Origin: UBA1926 sp002337215
GTDB lineage: Bacteria; Planctomycetota; Phycisphaerae; Phycisphaerales; UBA1924
Direction: 5' to 3'
Assembly: GCA_963973795.1 (NCBI GenBank)
Contig: CAXBAF010000012.1
Span: 47,897-111,896 of the forward strand
DNA: 64,000 bases
Part shown: piece by piece, positions 7,785 to 15,955 of the stretch
Layout of the letters: the number at the start of each line of letters is the position of its first letter
How positions within the stretch are numbered: position 1 is the stretch's first letter
Notes under the pieces: generated by a model
Told to the model about the DNA's origin: nothing
The model's database searches: none
Seen by the model: only the letters and a program-made list of their open reading frames with translations
Program-made: the position numbers and the translations under genes

Positions 7785-10256
7785 ATGACCGCCCCATCAC
7801 AGACACATCTGCCTGATCGTGCACCCTCGCGAGCGATCGCCCGGATCGCCCATCGGGTCCTCGTTTCGGTGCTGCTCGCCCTCGCGGCCTTCGCCGCAGT
7901 GGGGGGGAATCCCGCGGCCGCGCAGATCGCTTCGCCCGAGGCGTACGAAGATCGCCCGATCCGCGAGATCCGCATCACGACCATCGCCGATGATGGCGGG
8001 CCCGGCGTGGATATCGGTGGCACCGACCTCCAGCGGATCCTCAACACGATCCGCTCCGCGGTCGGGTCCCCCTACCGGGGCGAAACCGTCCTCGACGACG
8101 TCACTCAGCTCAACCGCCTGGGCATCTTCCGCCGCGTCGAGAGTTTCGCCCAGCAGCTCGCCGACGGGGGCGTCGTGCTCTACTACGCGGTCGAGCAGCA
8201 ATCCGTGATCCAGGACGTGCAGGTGACCGGCAACCGCCGGCTCAATGACGCGCAGCTCGCCGCAGCGATCGACCTCCTCGTCGGCACACCCATCGACCGT
8301 TTCCAGATCGACCGCGCCGCCCGACGCATCGAGGACCTGTACCGCGAGAAGGGGTACTACCTCGCCCGCGTCACGGTCGACCTCGAAGAGCTCGAGGCCT
8401 CCAACATCGTCCTGTTCCGCATCCGCGAGGGGCAGCGCGTCCGCGTCACCGACATCCAGTTCGAGGGCAACGAGACCATCTCGGGCCGGCTCCTGCGGCG
8501 CGAGGTCGATACCAACGTCGCCGGGCTGTTGCGGACGGGCGAGATCGACGACCTCCAGCTCGACCGCGACGTCGCGGCCCTGGTGACGTATTACCGCAAC
8601 CGGGGCTATCTCGATGTCCGGGCCGACCGGGTCGTCCGCCCCAGCCCCAACAGCAAGGAAGCGGTCATCATCTTCCTGATCGATGAGGGCCCCGTCTACA
8701 CGCTCCGCGATGTCACCGTCCGGTTCGCGCCCGGCTACGAGGCCGACTTCACCGAGCAGCAGATCGAGGGCCTGCTGCTGCTCAACCCGGGCGACGTCTA
8801 CGCCATCGACGCGCTGCAGGTCTCGGTCGATCGCGTGCTCCGCTCCTATTGGGAGCTCGGCTACCCCGACGCGGTGGTCAACAACGCCGAACTCCGCGAC
8901 CCCGAACGCCCCGTCATGGACCTCCTGCTGACCATCAACACCGGGCCCAAGGTCAAGACCGGGTTCGTCGAGATCGGCGGCAACAACATCACCCGCGAGA
9001 AGGTCATCCGCCGCCACCTCGACGAGGTCGTCCCCGAACGCCCGCTCGACCGCAACGCGATCGAGCGCAGCGAGCGTCGGCTCCGCCAGCTCCGCCTGTT
9101 CAGCCCTCTCCCGCCCGACAGGGGCGTCCGGACGACCATCCAGCCCGAGGACCCCGCCAACCCCGGCTACCGCGACGTGCTGGTCGAGATCACCGAGACC
9201 GACACCGGTGAGTTCGCCCTGGGCGGCGCCGTGAGCTCCGACGCGGGTGTCGTGGGCCGGATCGCGCTGACGCAGCGCAACTTCGACATCGCCGACACCC
9301 CCGACACCCTGGGCGACTTCCTGTCGGGCAAGGCCCTCCGCGGCGCGGGGCAGACGTTCAACATCGAGCTCCAGCCCGGCAACGAGATCCAGACCTATTC
9401 GATCGGCCTCTCCGAGCCGTACCTGTTCGAGTCCGACTATTCGGGCAGCGCCACCGTCTTCTTCCGCGACCGGATCTACCGCGAGTTCACCGAGCAGCGG
9501 TACGGCGGCCGCTTCGGGCTGGGCCGACGCTTCGGGACACGCTGGCAGGGCAACGTCAACCTCCGACTCGAATCGGTCGAGCTTTCCGACATCGAGGCCA
9601 CCAGCCCGGTCGATTTCTTCGATGTCGAGGAGCAGAACGTCCTGATCGGCATCCGCCCCGGCCTCACACGCACCAGCCTCGACAAGATCTTCCTGCCATC
9701 CTCAGGGTCGCGCACCGAGCTCTCCATCGAGCAGGTCGCGGGCGATTTCAACTTCACCACCCTCCGCGCCGAGCACGCGGTCTACGTCCCCATCCGCCAG
9801 GACTTCCTGGGACGCGACACCGTGATCAAGCTCGAGATCCAGACGGCCTACCAGCCCCAGGGCGAGGACGAGGTCCCCACCTATGAGCGCATGTACCTGG
9901 GCGGCGCGTCGTTCCGAGGGTTCGAGTTCCGCACGATCAGCCCTCGCGGCGCCCGCAACGACAACGGCCAACCCTCCGAGGACCCCGTGGGCGGCACGTG
10001 GATGCTCTTCACCGGCGCCGAGATCCGCCAGCCCCTCTACGAGGACATCCTGCACCTCGTCGGGTTCGTCGACGCCGGCACCGTGACCAACGAGATCGGG
10101 GTCGAGGATTACCGCGTCTCGGTCGGGCTCGGCCTCCGCTTCAGCATCCCGCAGCTCAGCCCCGCGCCCATCGCGCTCGATTTCGGGTTCCCGATCGTGG
10201 ACGAAGAGACCGACGAAGGCCGGCTCTTCACATTCTCGGTCGATCTCCCGTTCTGA
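7785..10256 (+). CDS. bamA: Outer membrane protein assembly factor BamA (Omp85)
   Basis: BamA-type Omp85 protein, 823 aa, the core of the machine that folds beta-barrel proteins into the outer membrane. The start at 7785 places a signal peptide at about residues 15-47 (LVSVLLALAAFAAVGG, then AAA before QIA). The N-terminal half holds about five POTRA domains; recognisable units include VIQDVQVTGNRRLNDAQL, VRVTDIQFEGNETISGRLLR and VKTGFVEIGGNNITREKVIR. The C-terminal half is the 16-strand barrel, with the Omp85 motif region MYLGGASFRGFEFRTISPRG (cf. the VRGF/Y motif), and ends FSVDLPF, with the C-terminal Phe typical of barrel proteins. It heads the cluster bamA-ompH-lpxD-lpxC, the same grouping of envelope genes seen in many Gram-negative bacteria. 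Its presence is strong evidence for a real outer membrane. Confidence 0.95.
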   Translation: MTAPSQTHLPDRAPSRAIARIAHRVLVSVLLALAAFAAVGGNPAAAQIASPEAYEDRPIREIRITTIADDGGPGVDIGGTDLQRILNTIRSAVGSPYRGETVLDDVTQLNRLGIFRRVESFAQQLADGGVVLYYAVEQQSVIQDVQVTGNRRLNDAQLAAAIDLLVGTPIDRFQIDRAARRIEDLYREKGYYLARVTVDLEELEASNIVLFRIREGQRVRVTDIQFEGNETISGRLLRREVDTNVAGLLRTGEIDDLQLDRDVAALVTYYRNRGYLDVRADRVVRPSPNSKEAVIIFLIDEGPVYTLRDVTVRFAPGYEADFTEQQIEGLLLLNPGDVYAIDALQVSVDRVLRSYWELGYPDAVVNNAELRDPERPVMDLLLTINTGPKVKTGFVEIGGNNITREKVIRRHLDEVVPERPLDRNAIERSERRLRQLRLFSPLPPDRGVRTTIQPEDPANPGYRDVLVEITETDTGEFALGGAVSSDAGVVGRIALTQRNFDIADTPDTLGDFLSGKALRGAGQTFNIELQPGNEIQTYSIGLSEPYLFESDYSGSATVFFRDRIYREFTEQRYGGRFGLGRRFGTRWQGNVNLRLESVELSDIEATSPVDFFDVEEQNVLIGIRPGLTRTSLDKIFLPSSGSRTELSIEQVAGDFNFTTLRAEHAVYVPIRQDFLGRDTVIKLEIQTAYQPQGEDEVPTYERMYLGGASFRGFEFRTISPRGARNDNGQPSEDPVGGTWMLFTGAEIRQPLYEDILHLVGFVDAGTVTNEIGVEDYRVSVGLGLRFSIPQLSPAPIALDFGFPIVDEETDEGRLFTFSVDLPF

Positions 10257-10412
10257 ACCGCGTTCCGCCCCTCCCCGGCCCGGTTCCCGCCCGAAAACGG
10301 AGCGGACCGCTATCCTGTTGCACAACGATCGACCGTGCTCGCGACCCGCGAGGCCCACCGAGGCCACCCGCGCGAACACGCCCGGAATCTCAGATTAACA
10401 CGGAGACCACAC

Positions 10413-11057
10413 ATGCCCTTCCGCACCAGCACGCACAACACCGCCGCCCGTCTCGGCCTTGCAGCACTCGTCGCCGCAGTCGTCGGGACCGCGTTCATCA
10501 CCGGGTCCAACACCTCGACCGCGTCGGCCGTGAAGATGGCGAGCCCGTCCGCCGTCGCGGTCGTGGATCTCGCCGAGCTGCTCGAGGGTCTCGACGAACG
10601 GAAGTTCCTCGAGGAGGATCTCAACAGCGAGATCGCCGACCGCCAGACCGAGCTCGACACGATCGTCAAGACCATCGAGCGCATGCGTGAAGACATCAAG
10701 ATGCTCAAGCCCGACGACCAGCAGACGATGCAGCGCATCCGCGAGCTGCGGATCAAGGAAGTCGAGGCCCGCGCACTCAACCAGTTCGTCCAGGAGCAGC
10801 TCAGCCTCGAGAAGGGCCAGATGCTCGCGACGCTCTACAACAAGGTCCAGGGTGCTGCCGACAAGATCCTGACCCAGGACGGCTGGGACGTCATCCTGAT
10901 CGACGACTCGGGGCTCAAGCTCCCCGAGATGGCCCAGGAAGCCCAGATGCTCCAGCTCATCCTGAACCGGCGCGTCCTCGCCAGCGACGACCGGGTGGAC
11001 ATCACCGCCGACGTCCAGACACTCATGAACAACGAGTTCGGCAACGCCCGTCCCTGA
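10413..11057 (+). CDS. OmpH/Skp-family periplasmic chaperone
   Basis: Skp-like periplasmic chaperone, 214 aa. Such proteins form trimeric jellyfish-shaped clamps that carry unfolded outer-membrane proteins from Sec to BAM. The start at 10413 gives a signal peptide (RLGLAALVAAVVGTAFITG, about residues 13-31). The body starts with the family's AVAVVDLAELLEGLDE strand (cf. IAVVDxxxV), followed by long charged coiled-coil helices at about 65-165 (ERMREDIKMLKPDDQQTM, RIKEVEARALNQFVQEQL). The end returns to the core (DVILIDDSGLKL, VDITADVQTLMN). It lies 156 bases after bamA and before lpxD, the same position skp holds in Proteobacteria, which strengthens the call. Confidence 0.85.
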   Translation: MPFRTSTHNTAARLGLAALVAAVVGTAFITGSNTSTASAVKMASPSAVAVVDLAELLEGLDERKFLEEDLNSEIADRQTELDTIVKTIERMREDIKMLKPDDQQTMQRIRELRIKEVEARALNQFVQEQLSLEKGQMLATLYNKVQGAADKILTQDGWDVILIDDSGLKLPEMAQEAQMLQLILNRRVLASDDRVDITADVQTLMNNEFGNARP

Positions 11058-11179
11058 TCCGGCGCGGCCGACCCGCTGAGATTGATCTGTCGAGATCGAT
11101 CCGTCGAGGGAGTTTCATCAGGGTGATTCCCCGACGCTGATCGGATGTTCTGGGGCCCGCTGTCCGGGGGGACGCACGC

Positions 11180-12256
11180 ATGGACCGCAAGCCGCTCGCG
11201 ACCACCGGCGAGATCGCCGCGATCGTCGGCGCCGAACTCGTCGGCCGGGACGACCTCCCGATCGAGGGCGTCGCCGGTCTCGACGAGGCGGGGCCGGGCG
11301 AGCTGTCCTTCATCCGCTCGCCTCGCTACGCGAACCGTTGGGCCGCGAGCCGAGCCCTCGCGGCCGTCGTATCACGGGGCATCGACGTCCCGGGTCACGA
11401 CCCCGACCAGCGCGCGCTGCTCGTCGTCGATGACGCGGACCGCGCGATGATCATGATGCTCCAGGCCGCCGCCGATCGCGCGCCCAGGGACATCCCACCT
11501 CCCGGCGTCCACCCCTCCGCCGTCGTCGCCGAGGATGTCTCGGTCCCCGATTCCGCATCGGTCGGTCCCGGAGCCGTGATCGGCGCGGGCGCACAGATCG
11601 GCGACAACGCCGTCATCAGCGCCCACTGCATCATCGAGACCGGCGTCCGCGTCGGCCCACGCACCATCCTCCGCCCGAGGGTCACGCTGCTCGTCGGGAC
11701 CGTCATGGGTGCCGACTGCCTGATCTTCCCCGGCGCGGTCGTCGGGGCCGACGGGTTCGGCTTCGTCCCAGGGCCCGACGGACCCATCAAGGTCCCCCAT
11801 CTGGGCGGCGTCACGATCGGCGACCGCGTCGAGATCGGCGCCAACACCACGATCGACCGCGGCAAATTCGCCGACACCACGATCGGCGACGCCACCAAGA
11901 TCGACAACCAGGTCCAGATCGCCCACGCCTGCCAGATCGGCAAGGCCGTCCTCATCTGCGGCTGCTGCGCCATCGGGGGCTCGGTCACCATCGGAGACGG
12001 CGCGGTCCTCGCCGGGCACGTCTCTGTCCGCGACAACACCACCATCGCCCCCGGCGCCATGATCGGCGGCAGCGCCGTCACCGAGGGCGACATCGACGCC
12101 TCCGAGCCCTGGTTCGGCTACCCCGCCCGCCCCAGCTCGATCGCGAGCCGGAACTTCGCCGCGATGCGCAAGCTCGGCGAACTCGCGAGGACCGTCCGCG
12201 AGCTCAAACGCCGAGACAGTGCCTCCGACCGCCACTCCGAAGGCGGGTCTGCATGA
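11180..12256 (+). CDS. lpxD: UDP-3-O-acylglucosamine N-acyltransferase LpxD
   Basis: LpxD, 358 aa, the third step of lipid A synthesis: transfer of a 3-hydroxyacyl chain from acyl-ACP to the 2-amino group of UDP-3-O-acylglucosamine in the cytoplasm. The N-terminal uridine-binding domain (about 1-110) is followed by a left-handed beta-helix built from hexapeptide repeats (e.g. IGAGAQIGDNAVI, IGDRVEIGANTTIDRG). The catalytic His is in QIAHACQIG at residue 249, matching the family position, and VVGADGFGFVPG is the family signature. The C-terminal helix (FAAMRKLGELARTVREL) is a trimer-type tail. The gene ends in an ATGA overlap with lpxC, so the two are translationally coupled. Confidence 0.95.
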   Translation: MDRKPLATTGEIAAIVGAELVGRDDLPIEGVAGLDEAGPGELSFIRSPRYANRWAASRALAAVVSRGIDVPGHDPDQRALLVVDDADRAMIMMLQAAADRAPRDIPPPGVHPSAVVAEDVSVPDSASVGPGAVIGAGAQIGDNAVISAHCIIETGVRVGPRTILRPRVTLLVGTVMGADCLIFPGAVVGADGFGFVPGPDGPIKVPHLGGVTIGDRVEIGANTTIDRGKFADTTIGDATKIDNQVQIAHACQIGKAVLICGCCAIGGSVTIGDGAVLAGHVSVRDNTTIAPGAMIGGSAVTEGDIDASEPWFGYPARPSSIASRNFAAMRKLGELARTVRELKRRDSASDRHSEGGSA

Positions 12257-13131
12257 ACACCGCGCGCGCAACGGTGGCAGCCCCCGTCCGCGTCGAGGGC
12301 GTCGGTCTTTTTACCAGCGAAGCGTCGGCAATCACGATCGAGCCCGCGATTCCCGAACGCCCCGATGCCCCCGCCGGCATCGCCTTCGCGATCGGAGACG
12401 CAATCATCCCCGCGACGATCGCCTATCTCTCGGCGACCCCGGCCCACGCCGCGTTCGCCGAACTGCCCGGGCGGAACTCCGCGATCGAAGCGCACGGCCT
12501 CGTCGTTCACACCGTCGAGCACCTCCTCGCGGCCCTCGTGGGACTGGGTATCACCGACGCGCTCGTGCGCATCGAGGGCGGGGAGATCCCCATCGGGGAC
12601 GGGTCGGCGGACCTGTTCGTGCGCCCGATCCTCGACGCCGGTCTGCGTCCGCTCACCGAGGCAGAGCCGGCGACGCCGATCCGCGTGCGCACGCCGATCC
12701 GCGCGGAGCGCGACGGCGCATCGGTCACGGTCGAGCCCAGCGACCACCCCGAGTTCGTCTACCGCCTCGACTACGGGGCCGCTTCGCCCATCCCGTCGGG
12801 CGAGGCAAGCTGGAACGGCGACCCGGACGAGTTCGCGCGCACGATCGCGCCCGCCCGGACGTTCTGCCTCGAGTCCGAAGCCCAGGCGATGCACGCGATG
12901 GGGCTCTTCGCGCACCTCACGCCCAGGGACATGCTCGTGTTCGGACATGGCGGCCCGATCGACAACGAGATGCGGTTTGCCGATGAGCCCGCGCGGCACA
13001 AGCTGCTCGATCTGATCGGCGACCTGTCGCTCGCCGGCAGGCCGATCTGCGCGCGCGTCGTCGCCGATCGCTCGGGGCACGCGCTCAACCACGAGGCCGC
13101 GCGCCGGCTCGTGGCGCTGGTCGAGGCCTGA
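12253..13131 (+). CDS. lpxC: UDP-3-O-acyl-N-acetylglucosamine deacetylase LpxC
   Basis: LpxC, 292 aa, a zinc amidase that removes the acetyl group from UDP-3-O-acyl-GlcNAc, the committed step of lipid A synthesis. The metal and catalytic residues are present: HTVEHLLAAL gives Glu89 and Zn ligand His90; HKLLDLIGD gives His249 and Asp253; GHALNH gives catalytic His276. Other family segments are IPIGDGSAD and ARTFCLESEAQAM. There is no C-terminal FabZ fusion, which some other phyla carry. Its start overlaps the lpxD stop by four bases. The biochemical order is LpxC before LpxD, and lpxA and fabZ are absent from this window. Confidence 0.95.
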   Translation: MNTARATVAAPVRVEGVGLFTSEASAITIEPAIPERPDAPAGIAFAIGDAIIPATIAYLSATPAHAAFAELPGRNSAIEAHGLVVHTVEHLLAALVGLGITDALVRIEGGEIPIGDGSADLFVRPILDAGLRPLTEAEPATPIRVRTPIRAERDGASVTVEPSDHPEFVYRLDYGAASPIPSGEASWNGDPDEFARTIAPARTFCLESEAQAMHAMGLFAHLTPRDMLVFGHGGPIDNEMRFADEPARHKLLDLIGDLSLAGRPICARVVADRSGHALNHEAARRLVALVEA

Positions 13132-13258
13132 GTCCGGAATTCAACCCCAATCGGACACCCCCGTGCGCCCGTTCGGGTCACGCTGCGAGTTTCGCTTTGG
13201 ATCTTGCCGGGTGCGGTGTAGGCTCGTCGTGTTCCCCCCGCTGACGACAGGGGGGCGC

Positions 13259-13945
13259 ATGCGCGCAGCGAGACGTTGGATCGGGATCTCTGGGATTTGT
13301 GGGATCATGGGAGTTGGGCTTCTTCTTTCGGCGGCGGTTCCGCTCGCCGGGTGCGGCCTGATGGAGGGACTGGCCGGGGGACTCACCGGGGACATGAGCG
13401 ACGATTTTGAGGCCGTCCGGGACGAGGCGGCGAGGGCTCGCGACACGATCGCGGCCGACCGCGCGGCGCTCCGCTCGGCGGCAGCGGACCTGCCAGAGGG
13501 CAGCGCAGAGCGGGCCCGCGTCGAACGGCTCGCCGAGGCCCGGGCGTCGCAGGAGGCGGCGTTCGCGAAGGCGGTCGAACGGCTTGAGGCGGCGCAGGCC
13601 GCGGCGAGCGGGACGAGGACCGCGCCGGGCGGCGAACAGATCGTCGACCCGGCGAGTACGCTGGAGGACGGGGCGGCCCTTCTCGCCCCGCTGGTGCCAC
13701 CGGGCGCGCAGCTCCCGCTGGTGCTCGGGGCGGGGTTCGCGGCGTCGCTCTGGCGGGCGGCACGGCTCAAGAAATCGGCGGCGTCCATCGCCGAGGGATT
13801 GGAGAAGGCGATGTCGGCCGACGACGGCCTGCGCGACGGCATGAAGCGGAACGCCGCGACGATCCGGTCGATTCAGACGCCGACCGCCCAGCGGATCGTC
13901 GATGAGGTGAAACGGACACGCCCGATGGTGCGATTGCCTGTGTAA
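13259..13945 (+). CDS. Predicted lipoprotein with coiled coil, unknown function
   Basis: A 228-aa protein of unknown function. The ATG at 13259 is preceded by a G-rich stretch (GGGGGG) and opens on a lipoprotein signal peptide; the lipobox is LAGC at about residues 21-24, so the mature protein should be lipid-anchored. After a short Gly-rich linker, residues ~40-110 are Ala/Arg/Glu-rich and likely a long coiled coil (DEAARARDTIAADRAALRSA). A hydrophobic patch near 145-165 (LVPPGAQLPLVLGAGFAASLW) could be a membrane-inserting or buried helix, followed by another amphipathic helix. The gene lies 127 bases after lpxC and 26 bases before a prepilin-like gene. No family is recognised. Confidence 0.7.
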   Translation: MRAARRWIGISGICGIMGVGLLLSAAVPLAGCGLMEGLAGGLTGDMSDDFEAVRDEAARARDTIAADRAALRSAAADLPEGSAERARVERLAEARASQEAAFAKAVERLEAAQAAASGTRTAPGGEQIVDPASTLEDGAALLAPLVPPGAQLPLVLGAGFAASLWRAARLKKSAASIAEGLEKAMSADDGLRDGMKRNAATIRSIQTPTAQRIVDEVKRTRPMVRLPV

Positions 13946-13971
13946 GGCCGACAGGTTTCTGACCAACACAT

Positions 13972-14796
13972 ATGCGATTGATACCCCCCCATAACCAGTT
14001 TCTCCGGGCTCGATCGGCCTTCACGCTCATCGAGCTCTTGGTGGTGATCTCGATCATCGCCCTGCTCATCGGCATCCTGCTCCCGGCGCTGGGCAAGGCG
14101 CGGGCGACGGCGACGCGGGTCGCGTGCATGGCGAACCTCCGCGGGATCGGGCAGAGCCTCGAGATCTACCGCAACGACAACGACCGGGGCCTGCCCATCA
14201 TGCGCGAGCAGTGGACGGCCGAGGACACGCAACCGGATGAGGTCCCGCAACTCGATGACTACGCGGGCCGGCTGGACTACGTGACCCTGCCCCGGGGGCT
14301 CGATGGCTACATCGATGCGCCCGAGCCCCAGTGGGACGAGATCGAGGGCGGGTGGTTGGAATCGCCGCCTTGGGCGTGCCCCGCCGACAACGGCTCGGAG
14401 AGCGAGCCGCCCCCGTTCTATGAGGCGTACCAGACGAGCTACTACTACGCGCCGGGGCTCTCGATCAGCGGGCTGTACTTCCTGGGGCAGGTGGAGATTA
14501 GGCCCCGCGACATCGGGCTGGTCTGGGACTCGTGGGTCCCCGTGCAGGGCACGGACGGGTCACCCACGGTGAGCCAGCTGCCGGTGCTGATGGACGGGTG
14601 CGTGAACGACCCGGGTCGCTGGCACGGAGGCGGGGGCGACGTGAGCCTCGGCGCGAACGCGCTGTACGGCGACGGCAGCGTGGACTGGAACATCGTGGAC
14701 CCCGAGGACATCAGCGAGGGCGGGCCGCTGTTCCGCACGCTCTGCCGGCTGGCGCAGGTGCTCGATCTGCCTGGGCTGCCCAACGACTGCAATTAG
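13972..14796 (+). CDS. Type II/IV prepilin-like protein (N-terminal methylation motif)
   Basis: Pseudopilin-like protein, 274 aa. The N-terminus carries a leader peptide followed by a typical class III cleavage/methylation site, FTLIELLVVISIIALLIGI at about residues 17-35, with Phe at +1 and Glu at +5. Prepilin peptidase would cut before the Phe, leaving a hydrophobic helix for pilus or secretion assembly. The rest is a globular domain with CMANLRGIGQSLEIYRND, typical of the large DUF1559/prepilin-like families expanded in planctomycetes, and ends with a WHGGGGDVSLGANALYGDGS segment like the H-x9-DG motif of that family. The role of these proteins is unknown. No other pilus genes are adjacent. 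Confidence 0.85.
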   Translation: MRLIPPHNQFLRARSAFTLIELLVVISIIALLIGILLPALGKARATATRVACMANLRGIGQSLEIYRNDNDRGLPIMREQWTAEDTQPDEVPQLDDYAGRLDYVTLPRGLDGYIDAPEPQWDEIEGGWLESPPWACPADNGSESEPPPFYEAYQTSYYYAPGLSISGLYFLGQVEIRPRDIGLVWDSWVPVQGTDGSPTVSQLPVLMDGCVNDPGRWHGGGGDVSLGANALYGDGSVDWNIVDPEDISEGGPLFRTLCRLAQVLDLPGLPNDCN

Positions 14797-14860
14797 ACTG
14801 GGGAGAATGGGTCTGGAGTCCGAACCGCGACCATCCTGGTGTTGTGAAGAAACCGTGATC

Positions 14861-14946
14861 GGGTGCCATGGAGACACCGCGGAGCGGTTTCTCCATGAAG
14901 GTGCGGGCTCGATCATGGAGAAGGCTGCGCCGTCTCCATGGCACCC
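14861..14946. repeat. 86-bp cruciform repeat, copy 1
   Basis: First of three near-identical elements (others at 55268 and 55514). The left arm starts GGGTGCCATGGAGAC and ends TTTCTCCATG; the right arm is its near-complement, CATGGAGAAGG to CATGGCACCC. Each arm also carries a small internal hairpin (ACCGC-GGA-GCGGT, and GGC-TGC-GCC), so the whole would fold as a cloverleaf-like cruciform. CCATCCTGGTG starts 30 bases upstream, as in copy 2. The region around it (14797-15058) contains no gene. Confidence 0.85.
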
Positions 14947-15058
14947 GGGTGTGGGTTCGATAGGGCGCCGATTCTCCCGCGCCTGAGAGGCTGGGGTAAA
15001 ACGCACGGCAAGGATGGTTCTGGCACATGAGAGGCACGAGAAACTCGCAGCGAACACG

Positions 15059-15907
15059 ATGACGAACGAACCGACCCAACAAGAATCGCAGCAGAACGGC
15101 GGCTCGCTGCTCGACGAGGCCGACCTCGCTGCGGAGGTGGCGGGGGGCGCGGCAAAGCGTCCCGGCGTGGTTGCCCGGATCGCGGGTGGAATTCGCAGGG
15201 TGGCTCGCATGACGCCTGGCGAGATGGTCACCGGGCTCTCGGGCTGGATCGGCGCGCACAGGCGCGTGACGGTTGCGGCGCTCGTCCTGCTGCTGGGGGG
15301 CGGGGGCTTCGGCGTGTGGTGGGCGACGCGGTTCGAGCCACCGCCCGATTACGAGACCGCCCGGCTCGACACGCTGTTCAACTACACGCTGCTGACCGAC
15401 GACTTCAACAAGCTCCCGGTCGAGGAACGCCTGGCTCTGATCGGGCAGCTGATCGACCGGCTCAAGGCGATGGGGACCAACGACAGCCTGCTGCTCGCGA
15501 TGTTCGCCTCGACGATCATGGGCGAGATGCGGGCGCAGCTCGAGGAGAACGTCAGCCGGCTCGCGATCGACGTGGCCGACAAGTTCGCGGCGGACTACGA
15601 CCCGAACATCGCGCCCGAGGACAAGCAGGAGTATCTCGAGGACGCGTTCGTCGACATGCAGCGGCTGTTCGCGGTCGTGGACGCGGACCTGGCGACCAAG
15701 GACCGCGACGAGATGCTCGAGGAGGGCAGGCGGCAGGCGAAGCGGGATCTGAACCGTTTCGAGAAGGGACGCGTCGGCGCGGGTGAGGTGATCCGGGTGT
15801 TCGACCTGATGAACAACAAGGTCGGGTCGCGGATGAGCGCGCACCAGAAGAACCGCGTGCAGACGATGTTCCGTGACATGACCGAGATGCTGAGGGCGGA
15901 GCCCTGA
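15059..15907 (+). CDS. Single-pass membrane protein, unknown function
   Basis: A 282-aa protein of unknown function. I favour the ATG at 15059 (MTNEPTQQESQ); an earlier ATG at 15014 in the same frame would add 15 residues. The first ~65 residues are polar and probably cytoplasmic. One transmembrane helix follows (VTVAALVLLLGGGGFGVWW, about 68-88). The rest is mainly helical and charged, with DDFNKLPVEERLALIGQLIDRLK, a segment near FAADYDPNIAPEDKQEYLE, and a coiled-coil-like end (RMSAHQKNRVQTMFRDMTEML). No enzyme motif is seen. It stands alone between the repeat at 14861 and a convergent secreted-protein gene. Confidence 0.65.
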   Translation: MTNEPTQQESQQNGGSLLDEADLAAEVAGGAAKRPGVVARIAGGIRRVARMTPGEMVTGLSGWIGAHRRVTVAALVLLLGGGGFGVWWATRFEPPPDYETARLDTLFNYTLLTDDFNKLPVEERLALIGQLIDRLKAMGTNDSLLLAMFASTIMGEMRAQLEENVSRLAIDVADKFAADYDPNIAPEDKQEYLEDAFVDMQRLFAVVDADLATKDRDEMLEEGRRQAKRDLNRFEKGRVGAGEVIRVFDLMNNKVGSRMSAHQKNRVQTMFRDMTEMLRAEP

Positions 15908-15955
15908 GCGCGGCTGTGCGCACGATTCGGTTGCCGGTCAGACTTCGGTCGAGGA

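Noticed and set aside
14861..14946. Reading the repeat as part of a coding sequence
   Set aside because: All three copies lie in gaps; frames through them only reproduce the repeat and have no start signal or conserved context.
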